A DNA stretch of 64,000 nucleotides from Daphnia carinata (taxonomy: Eukaryota > Arthropoda > Branchiopoda > Diplostraca > Daphniidae), in the NCBI RefSeq assembly GCF_022539665.2, contig NC_081331.1, positions 11,874,638 through 11,938,637 of the forward strand, written 5' to 3'. Under the pieces are notes generated by a model. It worked only from the letters and a program-made list of their open reading frames with translations. It did not search any database and was not told the DNA's origin. This document shows, piece by piece, positions 11,101-25,784 of the stretch. How positions within the stretch are numbered: position 1 is the stretch's first letter; each line of letters starts with the position of its first letter. The position numbers and the translations under genes are program-made.

Positions 11101-14100
11101 CGGGAGAGGGAGGTAAAAAAGGCGGTACTTCTAAATGGAATGTTTTCCTTCACATCCTCCCCTCCTTATTTTTAGTTGAATTTTAATAAAATAACTTCTC
11201 GTGGTATTTTTGAAGTATCGCTGGGAAAGAAAGAAAAAAGATACTTCTAGGGAAAAATAACAATGCGGACCTGCTTGTTGATGGATCTTTTTTTTTTTTT
11301 TTTTTTTGAAAGAGGAGGCCACTAAAAGATAGTAACCGACCATAGTCGCCAGGTCCTTTTTACCCTCTTCAACCTTGCCAATAATTAGGCAGGCAGAGAC
11401 GACCATCGTCGAGAAAAAAAAGGAGGGTCGATAGGTTTCAAGAAATTGAAATTCCAATGAATCTATTCACACAGCTGCTGGTCACATTTGAAAATGATCC
11501 GTTAAAAGAAAGTAGGGAACGTTCGGTCAAGTCCCCGTTTGAACATGTTATCTATTTATTTGGTGGCCGACTCTTTATTTTGTTATCGGGAAAAAAAGAA
11601 ATGGAAGAAGAAAACTGTGTATACGGCGCCCAGCCACCGCCAGCTGTTTTTCTTTTCTCCTCTTTTTTTTCTGGGAGGGAAGAAAGAGAGTGCGCGCTAT
11701 AGTCGATTGTCGAGGGTATTGCTCTGGCGGCCTTCCGCAGCTGCCCATGGATGGCATCGCCATTCATCTCTCTGGTGGGAGGAAGATGGGAGTAAAAGAC
11801 GCTCCTTTGGAGCTTCTGATGCTGTCAGTGACGTCGTCTGGTGTAGAAGTCGGGCGGCGACGAGGGCCAGAAATAGAGATGCAGAACTATCGACCCACTT
11901 GAGGTTTTGGGAATTTTCTTCCTCGCCACATTTCAAGCACTAAATGAAAAAGAAAGAATTTATTTATTATTTTTTCCAATACTGCTGCCCGTCACGTTCG
12001 AATGTGGCCAATGAGGATCTCATCCATCTTCATCAGGTCTTCTTAGAATGTAATCTTATGGTCGGAGTGCTGGACAATTCCTGCATTTTCTGGTTCTCTC
12101 TCAAAAAATTATGTATTTATTCTAGATGGTACCTCTCCGCCCTCCTACTCTGGCATACATAATCAATCTGAACGGGTTAGTCTAAGCGGATTTTTGTTTT
12201 GTTTTCCGTGCGTAGAGAAGGGTGGGGTTGCACTTTTTATTTAATGAACACAAACACATTTCCCTTATTTAAAAAAAAAAAGTATTGCATGGCTGTTAAG
12301 AGCACACAAAAATTCCGAATGGATTTGTATCCATAAATGTCAATGTGTCGCCCGTTTTAGATAGCGGCTGTGAGATATCATTGTGACCGGTTTAATGTGC
12401 GTGTGTCTCTGCCTCAGGTCATTAAATAGTAACGTTGTGAAAATATGCCCCACCGGTTGTCACTTGCGAAGAAATGCAGAAAATTACTCGTTGGCCAACA
12501 TCCCAAAAACCTTAGAGCGCGCAGCCGTACACCAATTAAGAACGCAACATGTTGCAAGCACACGTTGTGTAACGCTATTCCGTTGTTTTCCGAACTTTTA
12601 TTCGTTTTTCCCTTCTTTTTTTTCCCCTTTCTTTCTTCATCGCCGCGCTAGTTAACTGTACATTTGCAGCGCATTCCCATGTCTACGCTGCCATCTTGTA
12701 TGTTGCCTCAACGATCTAACCCGATTGTCTGTGTTCTGTTGTTATGATTTCATGGATGCAGCGGGCGGATCGAGCGTGGCTCTCACCGTGATATCGCCAA
12801 TCTACGGATCGAGCAACGGGTCCAGCATCCCGTCTCACTACAACTCACCGTACGCCATGCCTTCACTTCATCCGTCATCGACGAGTCCGTTGGGCCCTCA
12901 GGCACCACCACCTCCACCGCCGCCTCCCATTATGACGACGTCTACTACCCCAACGTCGAGAGGATTGCATCACCAGCCTTCTATGCGCGTCGGAATCACT
13001 AGTCCACAGCCTGTCGGGGTATACGCACATTTCAAATGGGAATTTCATGTTGTTGTTGTTGTTGTTGTTTTTTTCTCTTTTTCCCTTTCGTTTCCTTTTG
13101 TTTTCCTAAGTGTTGTCCAGATCGGGTACATCCCTCTAGTTCTTGGAGTAGCAGTAGGTTGATTTTTCCATAGCGATGAAAGCGACCCACAGCGACGGGC
13201 CACAGAACTTGTTACTTTTTTTCTTTCCAGACCGGATCGTAGGAATGTAGAAAGATTTCTTTTTTTGTTTTGTTTTTGCGACTTGTTTTCTACACGATAG
13301 GGACAGTCGTTTGATTGGGCGTGAACAAAAACATTACGTTACCTTGATATGCCATACGTCTGTAACGCCCAGAATGTGACACGGAAAGGCCTTGGTCCAC
13401 GCCAAAATGCGAACGCGTGTCGGCTTGTCGTCGTCCTTTTGTTATTCAGCCCGTAATACGAGTCTGTTAGACGTAACGTTTTGCAATAGACAACGGGTGG
13501 TGGTGGCGTTGTGCAAACGCTGTGAAAACCAACCCTAGCATGCAAGCGACAGAAAAGTTTTGGTAAACATGACAAGAGCATGACAATTCTTGCTTTTCTT
13601 ATTGCGGAAGAGAGCCTTCATTGTGATGATGAACAGTGGTTTGTTTGTTGAATAACGTTGCTGGTGTGAAGAACGAGGAAGATCTTGTACACCGATTGTA
13701 TCCGCAGCGGATGCCTGTAGACCCGTATACGCTGCCTGATCTTTATGTTTGTTTGCTTTTATTTTCTTTCTTCCTTTTTTTGGCTGATTTTTTTTTTTTT
13801 TTTTTCGATTTGTTGTGCACAGCACGAACAACAACGCGTCGTCGAGCTGGAGCGTCTCAACACGTTCAAGTTGATGCTGGAAAAGGAAGCCCAGTTCGTG
13901 GAGACGAAGCGGGGCGACTTGGCGCGCGGATACAACCCGTCCGTGGCCGTCGAGTTGGCCAGCGCCGAAAAGCGCGTCCGCGAACTCCAGCAAAAGTACA
14001 ACCAGATGGCCAACCGGCTCGGATTGCCCACCTCGGAAAGTCAACCATTACTGGTACTGTATTCCATTTTTTTTTTTTTTTTTGTTTACGACTGTTGTGT

Positions 14101-17100
14101 TCGAGGAAACAATAATTTAACGTTTGCCTAGCAGCATCGTGAATGTTTTGCCTCGCGAAAGAGTTAGTTGTTTTCAGAAATTCCTAGGCAGTTTGTTTTA
14201 ACAATTTTGATTATATATGGACTCCCATGTTTTTTTGTTTTTTTTACTCAGTTTGTGTTGTTATTTGTTTGGTTTTTACCTTTGCTTCCGAATGGTGATT
14301 GATCCGCTCCCGTTCTCCTCGCACAGTCGCAGACGACCCGTACATAAACAGTACTTGCTCTTCTTGCGGTTTTCAGTGTTTTTTCCCCTAATCCACGCAA
14401 CCAACAGACTGGCCCATTTGGGCGTCCTCCATGAAATTATTTAATGACCTTATTTTAGTTGATGCACACTAATGACATAATGACTGATGGCGTGTCTTGC
14501 TTTGTTTATATTTTTTGTTTCTCTTTTTCCCTAACAACACAACGACGAAAAACCCTTTTTTTTTTCATTACGAAACTCGAAACCCCCCAGTTGTCGTCAT
14601 CGACCCATCGTTCTCCATCGCCGGCCAACCGGCCCCAATCGGCTCATTATCCAGTAGGAGTTTCTGTGGCACGTTCTGGCAGTAGTGGCAGTGGAAATAG
14701 GATATCCCAGCGACCACCTGGTGCCGTCGAAGGTGGCGGCTGGGATAATCTAGGATGCGACGTTCCACCACCGCTACCGGCCCGCAACCGCTCGTTGGTG
14801 TCGCACAATTCATCCCCGTTGATCCTGTCGAGCCCAGTCCCTGGCGAAACACCTTCGTCTCCTCCGCCCCCTCTTCCACCCCGAAATCCTTCTACTGCCT
14901 CGTCTTCCTCTTGCTCTTCCTCTTCGTCGTCCTCCTCCTCGGCCGCAGCCGCCGCGTCCGGCATGCCGGACATAGTCCCTTCGGCTAACGGAGCAAGTCA
15001 GGAACAACATCGAATTCTGCTGCGCGATTCGCCCACTAACCAACCTCCTTCGTCCAGCGTAAGTTGACCCTTTCTCCTGACTCAACCTTCCACGCTTTCC
15101 ATCTTCTTCCGGTTCACAACTTTGGGCAATTGTTTCGAAATTAAATATTTTTAAAACACAAAAACAAACAAACAAAAAAAAAACTGGGTGTTTTTTTTCT
15201 ATTGATTGGTTTTTGAACGAGCCCTGCCTTGCTCTGCTTGCTCACCAACGTGCATGACTAATTCAACGCCATGGCCTTGTTTCATTTTTTTTTTCTCTCC
15301 CTATCTTGATCGTTTTTTTTTTTTTGTTATGTTTTGTTCTGCTTTGTTTTTGGAGCACACGAGTCGTGGTATTGGATATTTATCTTTGTCGATACGTTTG
15401 CAGGCCGGCAGACCGAGCACGAGTCCGTTGCCTTCACATCACCGCACAAAGTCAAGTCCGTTCCCTTTTCCAGTCCAGCCCGTTGCTGCCAGCGCACCAG
15501 ACAGTAAGAGCATAAATTACACGAAGGAGGTTCTGAAGCGAATACCAATTTAACCACTTCTTTCTCTCTTTTTCTGTTTTTTTTTTTTTTCCTTTTTTTT
15601 TTTTTTGGACTGCTGAATGCAGCTCGGCGTTTCAGTTCGTCCGATTCCATTAGCGAGTTGGATTTATCGACCAGACGTGTCGGTGGCAAAGACACGGACT
15701 CCCCCACACACGGCACTCCTCCCGGCACACCTCCGCCGCCTTACAGGCGACCCGTCAGTCCCTTAGCCGAAGATGGGAACGGCAGCGAGGTAATTTGTTA
15801 CCCAGAAGCACCAGCTCAACATTGGCCGCTGTAGTCTGTCCGTCTTAATGCTGTGCCATCTGCCAACTGTTTATTGTTTTTTGTTTTTATTTTGTTTTTT
15901 TATTTTATTTTCTTTCTTTCACTCACTCACTCACTCACAGACGGCGGCGACAGGCTCGCTCCCAGCTGCTCATCAAGCCTCGCCTTCCGGAGTCGTTTAT
16001 GCTGGACAGGAAACCCAGTTGAATATCATTTCTATGGAAGAGGACGAATTCTCTGATCATGAATCCGTCAAGGTTCGCAGTCGATATTCCCTATCAAATG
16101 TTTCGTTGTTACGTGCGAAAATTAATGGCATGATATTCTTTGTTGTTGTCTTCAGGGGCAGATTGATGATCACGGTGTGTTCAAAACCTTGGCCAAACTC
16201 TGGCAGCACAATGCCCACTTGGCCGTCTTCATGAATTTCGTCATGATGAACTGCGACCCAGCCAGCTTGGTATGATACTTTGATATGCATGGCGTCATTG
16301 TTGACGATAAATTGAATTTCGTGTTTTGATTGTGAGCGCAGTTCTTCCATTTAATAACGGATCTATACAAAGAGGGTACTGCCAAGGACATGAAAAAGTG
16401 GGCTTATGAAATTCATTCAACTTACCTCGTTCCTAATGCGGTACGATTCCCGTTTTTTAAGGTTTCAGTTCTTTGATGTGTAATCGTTGACTTTGATGTT
16501 CTCCCTTCAACGATAGCCATTGAAACTGAACAACGTCGATGAGCACGTATTGCACGAAATTGATGACGCCTTACAAATAGACATTGACAAAGAAGAAATC
16601 CTCCGAAAGGTCTGCCTCGATTGAAATGTTTCAGGGTTGCCCTAAAAGTTGCAGTCGCATTCATGGAATTTTTTTTCTTCTTTTTTTATTGATTTGCAGG
16701 TTTTCCTGAAAGCGAGATCGAAAGCCAAAGAGGAACTGAAACGACATTTAGCCGAGTTTCTCAGCAAACGGACCGTCGGCTTGGGAACCATATTTGGTCC
16801 GAGCGACGCCGTTTTGGACGAGACGATCCACGACAAGGCCAAGGAAGTCAAGATTGTCGAGAGCCTCCTCCTACCTCGGCTAGAGTCATTGGCGTAAGTA
16901 TTTCAGCCCGTGGGAGCCCGGCTGTTTTTTTTGTTTTTTTGTATTTTGTTTTTTTGAAACCCATTACGCTACTTAACGGCCGTTATTCTTATGCCAACCT
17001 TGCAGGGAGGATTTGGAGAATTCCAGTGATCGCAACCAGGCCATTGCCTCTTCGTTGGCCACCGTCTTGCAGAAAAACTTTAATGTCAAGAGCCCACAAG

Positions 17101-20100
17101 CCACCAGTCAGATAGAGCGTTGTCCGACGTTCGTAGCTAAGGAAAAATCAATCAAGCCCAAATTCCTCAGTAAAAACAAAAAGGTAAGGCTTTATAAAAA
17201 CCAAAAAATGCATTTCCATTAGGCTCCTCTGTTTCTGTTGCTGACTCATCATCCTTTTGTTTTTCCGACCGACAGCAACTGACTGCCAAGGGCCATCACT
17301 TTGTGGCCCACCAGTATTTCAGCGTGACACTCTGTAATCACTGCGGCAACGTTTTGTGGGGCACCAGTCCTCAGGGATACCAATGCACAAGTAATAAATG
17401 ATGCGACATTCGCCATACCGGCATTCAACAGCTATAATACCCTATTTGCTTATTTTTCTCTCCTTCCCCCTCTTTTTTCTTTGCAGATTGCGAGATGAAC
17501 ATTCACAAAGGGTGCGTCAAGGTGATCGAAGAGAGCTGCATTGGGGCTCTTCATCGCAAGGATCGCGGCAACGATCGCATCAGCAAGATTGTCGATCGCT
17601 TTCGCCCTGAAAGGGAACTCAAGAGAAAGCTGACCACCCAAGGTATTACACGAAATCGACATTTGTCTAGCGAGGTTGTAACGCTCTAACTGTATTGTTC
17701 TCCCTACGTGCCCATTCAATGGCCAAGGACTAGGAGATAAAAATCTGCGACGTGCAGACGATTCGCTGGAAGCGTCAATCACCGGATCGCTGGATTCTGA
17801 ATCGTCAACAGGTGAGTTTATCCTATTTGTTTCTTTTTTTTTTATTTTTCGAATTGCAACTAGCTCTAGGAAAAACACAGTCTTTTCATCTTCCATAGTT
17901 ATAAGTTTATGGAGTTTTTTTCATTATTATTATTATTTTCCCTAATTGATCCCCTTCCGTCGCAAGTTTTACTTTCAAATCTTTAATGAAAGCGAAACAT
18001 TTTTTTTAAAACTTCGTAAGCCTCTTGCTTCTTACCGCTCCTTCGCGAATCAGTGGTGTTTCCATGGATAAACATCCACGCAGCTGCTATCTGTTCCCAT
18101 TTCAGCGTTATTGATTTCTCGTCCGCCGCGAAGGGATCTCGAGTGTGCAGGGCAACTTTCAATTCAAGCGGACGATTTACGTAAAAATCGTCTTCTTTTT
18201 TCTTCTTTTTTCGTGCCTTTCTTCCGTCCTTGCCGACCAAAGATTTGCTCGTAATGGAAAGATCGTTACCAAGCTTCCCTACCGTAGCAAAACTGTTGAA
18301 AATCTCCACGACACGGCTGCCAACAAACGTTGTGGCGCATTTGACTTGGGCTCGCATCCCAGAATCATGAAGGAAATGGATTTGTTTAAATATGGGGTAG
18401 GAAAAAAACACGCATCACGATATATTTTTTTTGTTGTTGTTGTCGCGTTCTTCTTCTTTTGCCAACGGATTGGCAAGTTTCGAAGAAGGAAAAAAAAAAA
18501 AAAAATCTAGAACCCAACCGTGAAATCCAGATCAAAAATGGAGGTCTGATTTCTGGCCGTCCATTTTTTTTCCCCCTCTCTTCATTTTGACGTTTTTATT
18601 TTAGTGGTTGGTTTAGACCAATCATTAGAAACTGCAATCGTGACAGCCAGATTCAGAAAAAAACAAAAAAAAAAAAACAAACAAAAGTTTTAACAAGCGC
18701 TCAGAAATAATTGTGGGTTACGTCTGAACCGTTGTTTTTCAAATTGATGGAAGAACGATGTTTCTATACGGCAGAGTGCGTGGATACAATCCGAATGGTC
18801 ACCAGACCGATGATGTGCATATCTCTTCACTTCTTTTCCTCTCTCTCTCTCTCTCTCTCTCTCCCTCCCTCTCTCCCTCTCTCTCTCCCCTGCTGTCGTT
18901 ATATAGCTGCTGTTGTTTGACGTCATCCGGCTGTCACACAAATCAGCGGATGAGAAAAACACGCCATTATGGGCCGTGCCAAGTTGTTCACATCATTCTC
19001 TTAGACGAGTAATTGTATTTCACAACCTCCTTTTTTTTCTATATTTTTCTTCGAAATTCTTTTCGTTTTCTTACCTTTTTCCTCTTCGCCGATGGAAAAG
19101 ATGTTAGAAATTCGCATGTCGTTCGGATTTTCTCCAATTCATTTTCGGTTAACGCCCACGCGGTGCGCGTTACGGGCTAAATGTGGTAGACGGGTAAATA
19201 GTTTGTTGTTTACCTGTTCCGTCTGCTACTACTATACTTCTCTTTTCACGTCGGTACGAAGGATGAGAACCCCCCTTTTTTTTGGCGGTGTCGCTGCTTA
19301 GTTATATGGAAGTGGAGGCTGCAAAAGAAAAATGACGAGCCAATAGATCAGTCAGAAAATTTTTGGCGGACGTTGTTAAATATATTATCCGTTAAGGAGT
19401 TTCGCTTGCTGCCGATTCGGGGCGTCTCTTCTTTTTTTTTTTTTCGCTCCATCCGCTAATGCTAATGCAGCTGAGGGACTTGGAATAAGGACAACCTCAA
19501 TAGAAACCTCGAAAAAGGAAAGAAAAGAAAACTATAAAATGAATAGGGCGGAGCAAAAAGAAAAAAAAAATGAAACGAAAGAAAGAAAGAAGTCAATCTC
19601 GGGAGCTGCCGCCACAGTCACCGGTGGTGGTCGTCGCCGTCACTAACCATCAGACAACCGCATTCATCGCCGCAACGTTTTTTTTTTCCCTATCCATTTT
19701 TTTTTTTTGCCCTCTTTTTTGGGGCGTAAGGAGCAAAAGGTTTTCCTTCGCCGTTTGCTTTCTGCCTTCTTCAACGCGTGACATTTGCATACGCGTAACG
19801 AACGGGCAGCGTGCCCGCCAAGAAGGAAAGAAAAGAATTCTCGTATGCCAAAATGAGAGAGGGTGGAAGGAAGAAAACAAGTTGTAGGTAAACAGCAACT
19901 GGGAAAAGAGAGAAAATATATATATATATATTTTTTTTTTGCAGCTAGTCGTGGAGATGAATAGCGCTCGTTCTAGACACACGCACACGTACACACACGC
20001 ATACACACACGCATACACACACGCATACACACACACACATGCACTCTCTATGGCAGAAAACGACGACGATGGGCTGTCCCTGCAAGTCAGTCGCGGATTG

Positions 20101-21680
20101 AACGCCCGTTGGGATGCACGCATGGTACACGTTCCGTTGTGGGCACAGTTCACTTTGAAAACAAGAACAAGAATAAGCAAATAGTTGAACTTTGAATAGA
20201 CAAGAATCTTGTTACAGTTTTAAACCGAGGCGATCATTAAAGTTTGGGAGCGAAACTAGTGCCAGTGGCCGCCGCCATTCAGCTGTCTTCACGCAATTAG
20301 CTAATCTAGAGGCTCGTTGTGCGTTTGATGTGTTTGTTTGTTTTCCGCCGTGTGTGTACATGTGCCGTGAAAGGGAAATCCAAGACAGTTGAACAAAGAG
20401 TGTGTCCAGCCGCCGTTTAGAGAGTCCGTTTTGTCCGTGTTCTTCTCGATATTGGATGTGTGTGTGTGTGTCTGTGTGCGTGTCTCTCCCTCTGTGTGTG
20501 TAAGAGTTCGATTAGAATCCTTCCCCTCTCTCGAGACTCTAGCTGATCAATGGTACACCTTGTGCGTAGGTGGCATTTGTTATCATGTGCCTACGCCATC
20601 ATCCATTTTTTGTTGTTGAAAAAGAGCTACCTGATGTTGTTGGCGTTGGTCGGTAGCGTCATGGGATCCGATCAACATCCCAACTCAAGTCGCCCCACAC
20701 GTTTGACGGAAGAAGAAGCAGACAAAAAGAAAAATCCTGTCGGTTGGTTGGAACGGAAGTAACTAATTACTTAGGATTCTTTTTTTTTTTGCCCTTTTTT
20801 GCGAAGGATAGAAAAGGAGAGAGATGCGGCGAATGATGCGCTGTCGGCGCACCATGTACGGATCGAAAAGACTAATCGGGTCCATCATCCGCGAATGTTT
20901 TCTGCGTCTTTCACGATGACGAGCAACATCGTCTGTTGATGAGATCAGTGAATAGTGGCGTTGGCGGCCAGGACGTTAATGGGATAGTAATTGATAGGAC
21001 AGTGGTCAAGAGTTTTTATTTTTTATTATTTTTTTATTTTGTGCTTCTCTGCCTCCCGTTCCTGTCAGACATGTAATGTCTATTTAGCGAGAGTCCCGCC
21101 TACACGTACCTGAATGGAGTCGAGATATTGCACTAGCGAAATGCCAACACGTCATCTCAAGTTAAAGGGACTATTTCACGTTTAACCGTGGACGAACTGA
21201 GTAATAATTACCGGTGTGTTGTCATCATCATTGTCGCTCTTCATCATCGTTGTCACGTCGTATACTATACAAGGATCGTGTGAACTTACCCCTTTCGCCT
21301 CGTTTGGCACAACAGAACACGCTCGCTTACATAGCGCTAAACAAGAATGGAACCACCGCCCAATGATCGGTTTGGCGCCTCTCCTCTGAGGCGCAACTCG
21401 AGTTTCCGGCGTCTCATCAAAGCTTGGGCTTCAGGTATCCCATTCCAGTCCCCTATATAATGCCCGTGACATGAGTACGAAAAGAAAGTGCAAGTTAAAG
21501 ATTTCTGATTTACCCACGCTATTTTTATGAAAACTTTTTTTTATTTAGTTTCCTTTTTTTTTTTTTTTTTTTTTTTAAACATCATTTGTGTACGTTCACG
21601 AGCAGATCGTCAGTTGTTGTTGACATAAGAATGGGGGAGGAGGGCGATTTGTCGTGCAGAGGTTAGCCATAGAATCTGAA

Positions 21681-21717
<37 letters not shown>

Positions 21718-24700
21718 ATCGAGCTGTCCTTGAAAACCTATTCGTGGATCATACGGTTTTTTTGTGTTTGTTTACTCGTTTTTCAGCATTTTGTTATTCT
21801 TGCCTTCTTGTTTTCTTGCCCCGGCCCGTAGGCACACGTGCGTATCTGTTTGCCAACAAATGCTTTTTTTTTTGGAGGGGGGGGGGGGAGTAGGCGATTA
21901 TGGTCTTTTTTTTCTGGGGTTCTTCCGGATTTAGGCTATTCCATATACATTCCGTTGTGTTCGGTGAATGTTGATTGATTTGATCCCGAAATCGTGGATT
22001 CCCAATGCGCGGAGGGAAGAAAGCGCAAAGCACATTGCTGTACCATTACCCATTGTCAAAGGATTTGATTGAATTTCAACTACGGTCCTCTTATTCAATA
22101 ATGTATTTAGAGCTGCTAATGAGGTTGCTTCCTTTTGTTTTCCTTTAGAGAAACGAATCCAAAAATGTAACACAGAAATAAGAGTGTCGCACCAATTGCG
22201 AAGAAACAGTTGTTCCCTATTCGGATTGCGTTTTGATGCGTAGTTCGTGAAAAAGCCGCCAGCGTGAGCGCACGGCACTTCCTCTCGTGATTTTCTTTTG
22301 AAATTCCCTTACATTTCAATTTTCTTTACTCATGGTTTACCTCCTCGTATTCATCAGGTTCTTTACCACCCACTTTTGACAGGCGGAGAAAATTGACATT
22401 GTCTCCGTCGTCGTCTTTCTTTTGTCTTTTCTCTTGTTTTGTTGTCTTACTTTTCGTTGTGTGCGTGTCCAGCTAGAGAGGGAAAGCGAAAAAACAAAAC
22501 AGACCCCCCTTAATTATGCGTAAAGAATCAAGACAAACCTGTACTCGTATCCGGTCTCCCGTTTGACAACGAAAAAAATGCAGGGGACAACAAATGTAGT
22601 CGAATTGATTTCGTGGATCGGGTATATTATAAGAAAAAGAAATCAATCCGAATCTCAGTTTGATCTGTGCGTGCCTGGAAACGAGAGGCTAGAATTACTG
22701 GCAAAGGTAAACTAAAGGGAAAAAAACAAAAGAAAAACACCAAACACATTTAGACCGTGTTAAAAGAGAGCGCCCTCTTTTACCACAGCCATAGCCCTAA
22801 CCGAGAGAAAGGGGTGGAGTTTGAAAGAAATCGTGACGTAAGCCACTAGCTAGGGGTTGTCAAGGTAACCGTGTCGTTGGCGTGCTGATAAAAAAAAAAA
22901 TAAAATACCGTTCGGGCCGCCTTCCTTCGTCGTCGTCCATCCAACGGCCGAGGAAGAGAAATTTATTTTATTTCTTTTGCTTTTTTCAGCCATTTACCAG
23001 CCGACAGTCTTCGTTGAGTGCATTTAGTCAGCTCGTTGCATTCGGACTGGTCCGGTTGCTTTATCGAAAACATTGCCGTTGCAATGAAGTCCGTGTTGGA
23101 AATTTGATATGCATTTTCATTTGTTTATCGTATTTTTAAAACTACTGAACTGTGACGTAACGTGCGAAGCCCGTGGCGTAATCTTTTAAGAAGGAAACTC
23201 TTGAGATTTCGCGTGTGATCCATTTAGCGTTTCGAAGCAAGTCTTCCAATTGGAGTTGTGCCTTTTCTTGTTGTGGGATTCCCTCTTATTATTATTGGCA
23301 TTTTCGTGCAGCCGTAGTGCGCAGACGCGCCAAACGAGACCTGATCGATACTGCGTTTTCTTCGCCGAGTCGTTTGGCAATTTTTGCTGCCTTCGTTCTC
23401 AGTAAAAGTCACGTCGTCTGCTCGATTGGATCACTTCGAAAAATTCCGCAGTTTTTTTGTTTTTGTTTTTTCCCCTTTGAAACCCTCAGTGCCTTTGTTG
23501 TTGTTAAAGCTCGTTATTTGCTTGGCTGTTTAGTCTCGATTTCCATTGAATCCAGTGATCTTTTAATTGTTACCCGTAACGAAATCGGAATCTTTCTTGG
23601 GCCTTAAGATTGGGATGTGTTGATGCAGAAAAAAGCGAGAAATGAGAAAGGCCTTTGTGGTTGAATGTTGAAATCTCTTTTGGAAAAACAACTTTCGTGG
23701 CCAGCTGTTGTTACTTCCTCATTCGACTGGGAATGGTCCCAAGTCTCGAGTGGACACACACTACAGTAGCAAAACTCACGAACAAGTAAAGAAAAAGGAA
23801 AGACAAGTCGTCGTGCTGCTTCAGGTGAAAAGAAATCGCGTGAGCGCGCGAGTAAAACAGCTAAAACAGAAAACAGAGAACTGTAGAGAGAAAACAATGG
23901 CGCCGTCGAGTGGTTGAAATAGACAAGATAAGGAACAGGCTTGCATTTTGTCACGGAACTGCGTGTGCGACACGATTCCCTTTTCCCACCGGAAACGGTT
24001 TCTGTCTGTGTGTGTGTGTGTGTGTGTGTGTTTGTGTCTTTGCGTCTTTGCGTCTTTGCGTCTTGCAACTCATCGGCTTGGATCACGTTCGAAATCCGCA
24101 CCAGCTTGCATTTGGGCATGCAGAGTCTGAGGTTAAAGCTGCGTAAGCGCAAATATAAGCTGAGTCTGAGCCGTGGCGTAGGGGGTGGAGGAGATCGTGA
24201 TGGTCCCACGGCTTTCACCAATGCCGGATCCGAATGGGAATTCGAGAATTTCAGTCCCTGGATTTTCACGGCGAAACCTTGCAACACCAAAGAGGAGGAC
24301 GAGGAGGCGGATGGTGACGATGATGAGGAAGGGGGATATCCGCAGGATGACGAAGATGTCAAATATTGGGGTCCTCGGCCCATGGTTCAAGGATTGGTCC
24401 ATCACGTTCAACCTAATCCATTACCGCCGCCGCCGTCTCATCCGCCGCCGCCGCCACCACCGCCGCCACCGTTGACAGCCGCGGCTTCTTCTGCCACTCC
24501 GTCGCGTTATGGCATTCTGTCCTATTTCCCTCGGCGACCGTCTTCTTGGTCTCCCACTTCGACGGCACCTCCGCCCATTCCGCCGCACGCATGGCAAATT
24601 CGGCGACGCGCCACGGCTCGCGCTGGCCGGATGGAAACGAACGGGAGAGCGAGTTCGCCTCCGCCGCCTCTGCCGCCGCCTAAAAATCGGCCCATTTCCG

Positions 24701-25747
24701 CATCTCATACCGATCTGAAAAGATCTGCGTCTTGCTACCAAGAGCCGAGGGACGCTGCGCGGCTATCTGATTCTTTGTCTGATTTACGCCCTCCGGCCGT
24801 TGAAGTGCATAACGGCTCTTCCAGTTGGGGAACTCGAGCGGCTAATCGTCTTAAACGCGTGCAAAGTGAATTGAGTAGCGACCCGCAACAGCTGCTGCGA
24901 CGTCCTCGTACATCAGCCTATACTAAACTGGAACCGACTTATTGCGCCCCTTATCGCTGTCGATCGACTAACGAAGTGCGGCCGATGCGGCCTCTGCGCA
25001 AGCACTCGGCCGCGGCCAGTCTGCGCCACCTGCATAACGGACTCAAGTCAACGTTGGCTTCGTCCGAATCACACCTGTCCGGCTCGTACACTCTATTGAG
25101 CGACGATATCGACCGCTTGAATCGATCGTCACCCTCGTCCCCTCCGCCGGCCCCACCTCATCGATCCAGTCCACCTCCTCCCCCTGTACCTCCTCACGCT
25201 CCAGGTGTTTTGTGCACCCGAATCGCACCCACTTCACCTGTGCCCGTCTACGCCGTCGTCTTGCGTAATCGACCAGGTAGTTTAACCGTGGTTGTAGCGA
25301 TCGTTAGTGGTCAGTGGTTTCGCCCGTGGTTGCATAGAGAAAAGCTTTAACCGATTTCGTTCGTGTGATTTTTTTTTCAATCGTACCCTTTTTTTTTTGA
25401 AACGATGGTGTTTTTCTTTAAATAGCCAACGACCTGCCAAACACCTGTTCCGACTTTTGCGGTATTCCCCCTCTTCTCTCGTTCCGTGTTTTTTTATTTA
25501 TTTATTTATTTATTTATTTTCGTGACAAGTGAAGAAAATGTCAGTCGTTGCTTCGTCTCGGTGCGAAGACTTATCGTGATATTTTTTATGGGATATCCAA
25601 TTAGACAAAGAGAAACCATATGGCGCCGGCCAGAATGAATTTCAAATGTGCATCGTCCATCTTGTTGTCAAGTGGCGAAAATCTAAAGGGCTATATCCAG
25701 CACCGTTCCCCCTTCCTTTTTCTTTTGCGCTCCTTACAATTATTGTT

Positions 25748-25784
<37 letters not shown>

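Noticed and set aside
13636-13745. Possible extra exon between linker exons (NVAGVKNEEDLVHRLYPQ)
   Set aside because: The text looks protein-like but I could not find an acceptor and donor with phase 0 on both sides. Left out of the model.
19650-20180. Long minus-strand open frame (176 codons)
   Set aside because: It runs through CA/TG microsatellite and A/T-rich sequence, has valine/cysteine repeats from (TG)n, and no start or splice context.
23941-24117. N-terminal extension of the 24118 exon
   Set aside because: No ATG upstream in frame; the extension encodes Val-Cys repeats from (TG)n and is probably 5' leader.
23604-24383. Long minus-strand open frame (259 codons)
   Set aside because: It overlaps the well-supported plus-strand start exon at 24118 and includes a TG repeat read as threonine-histidine. 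Looks like a shadow.
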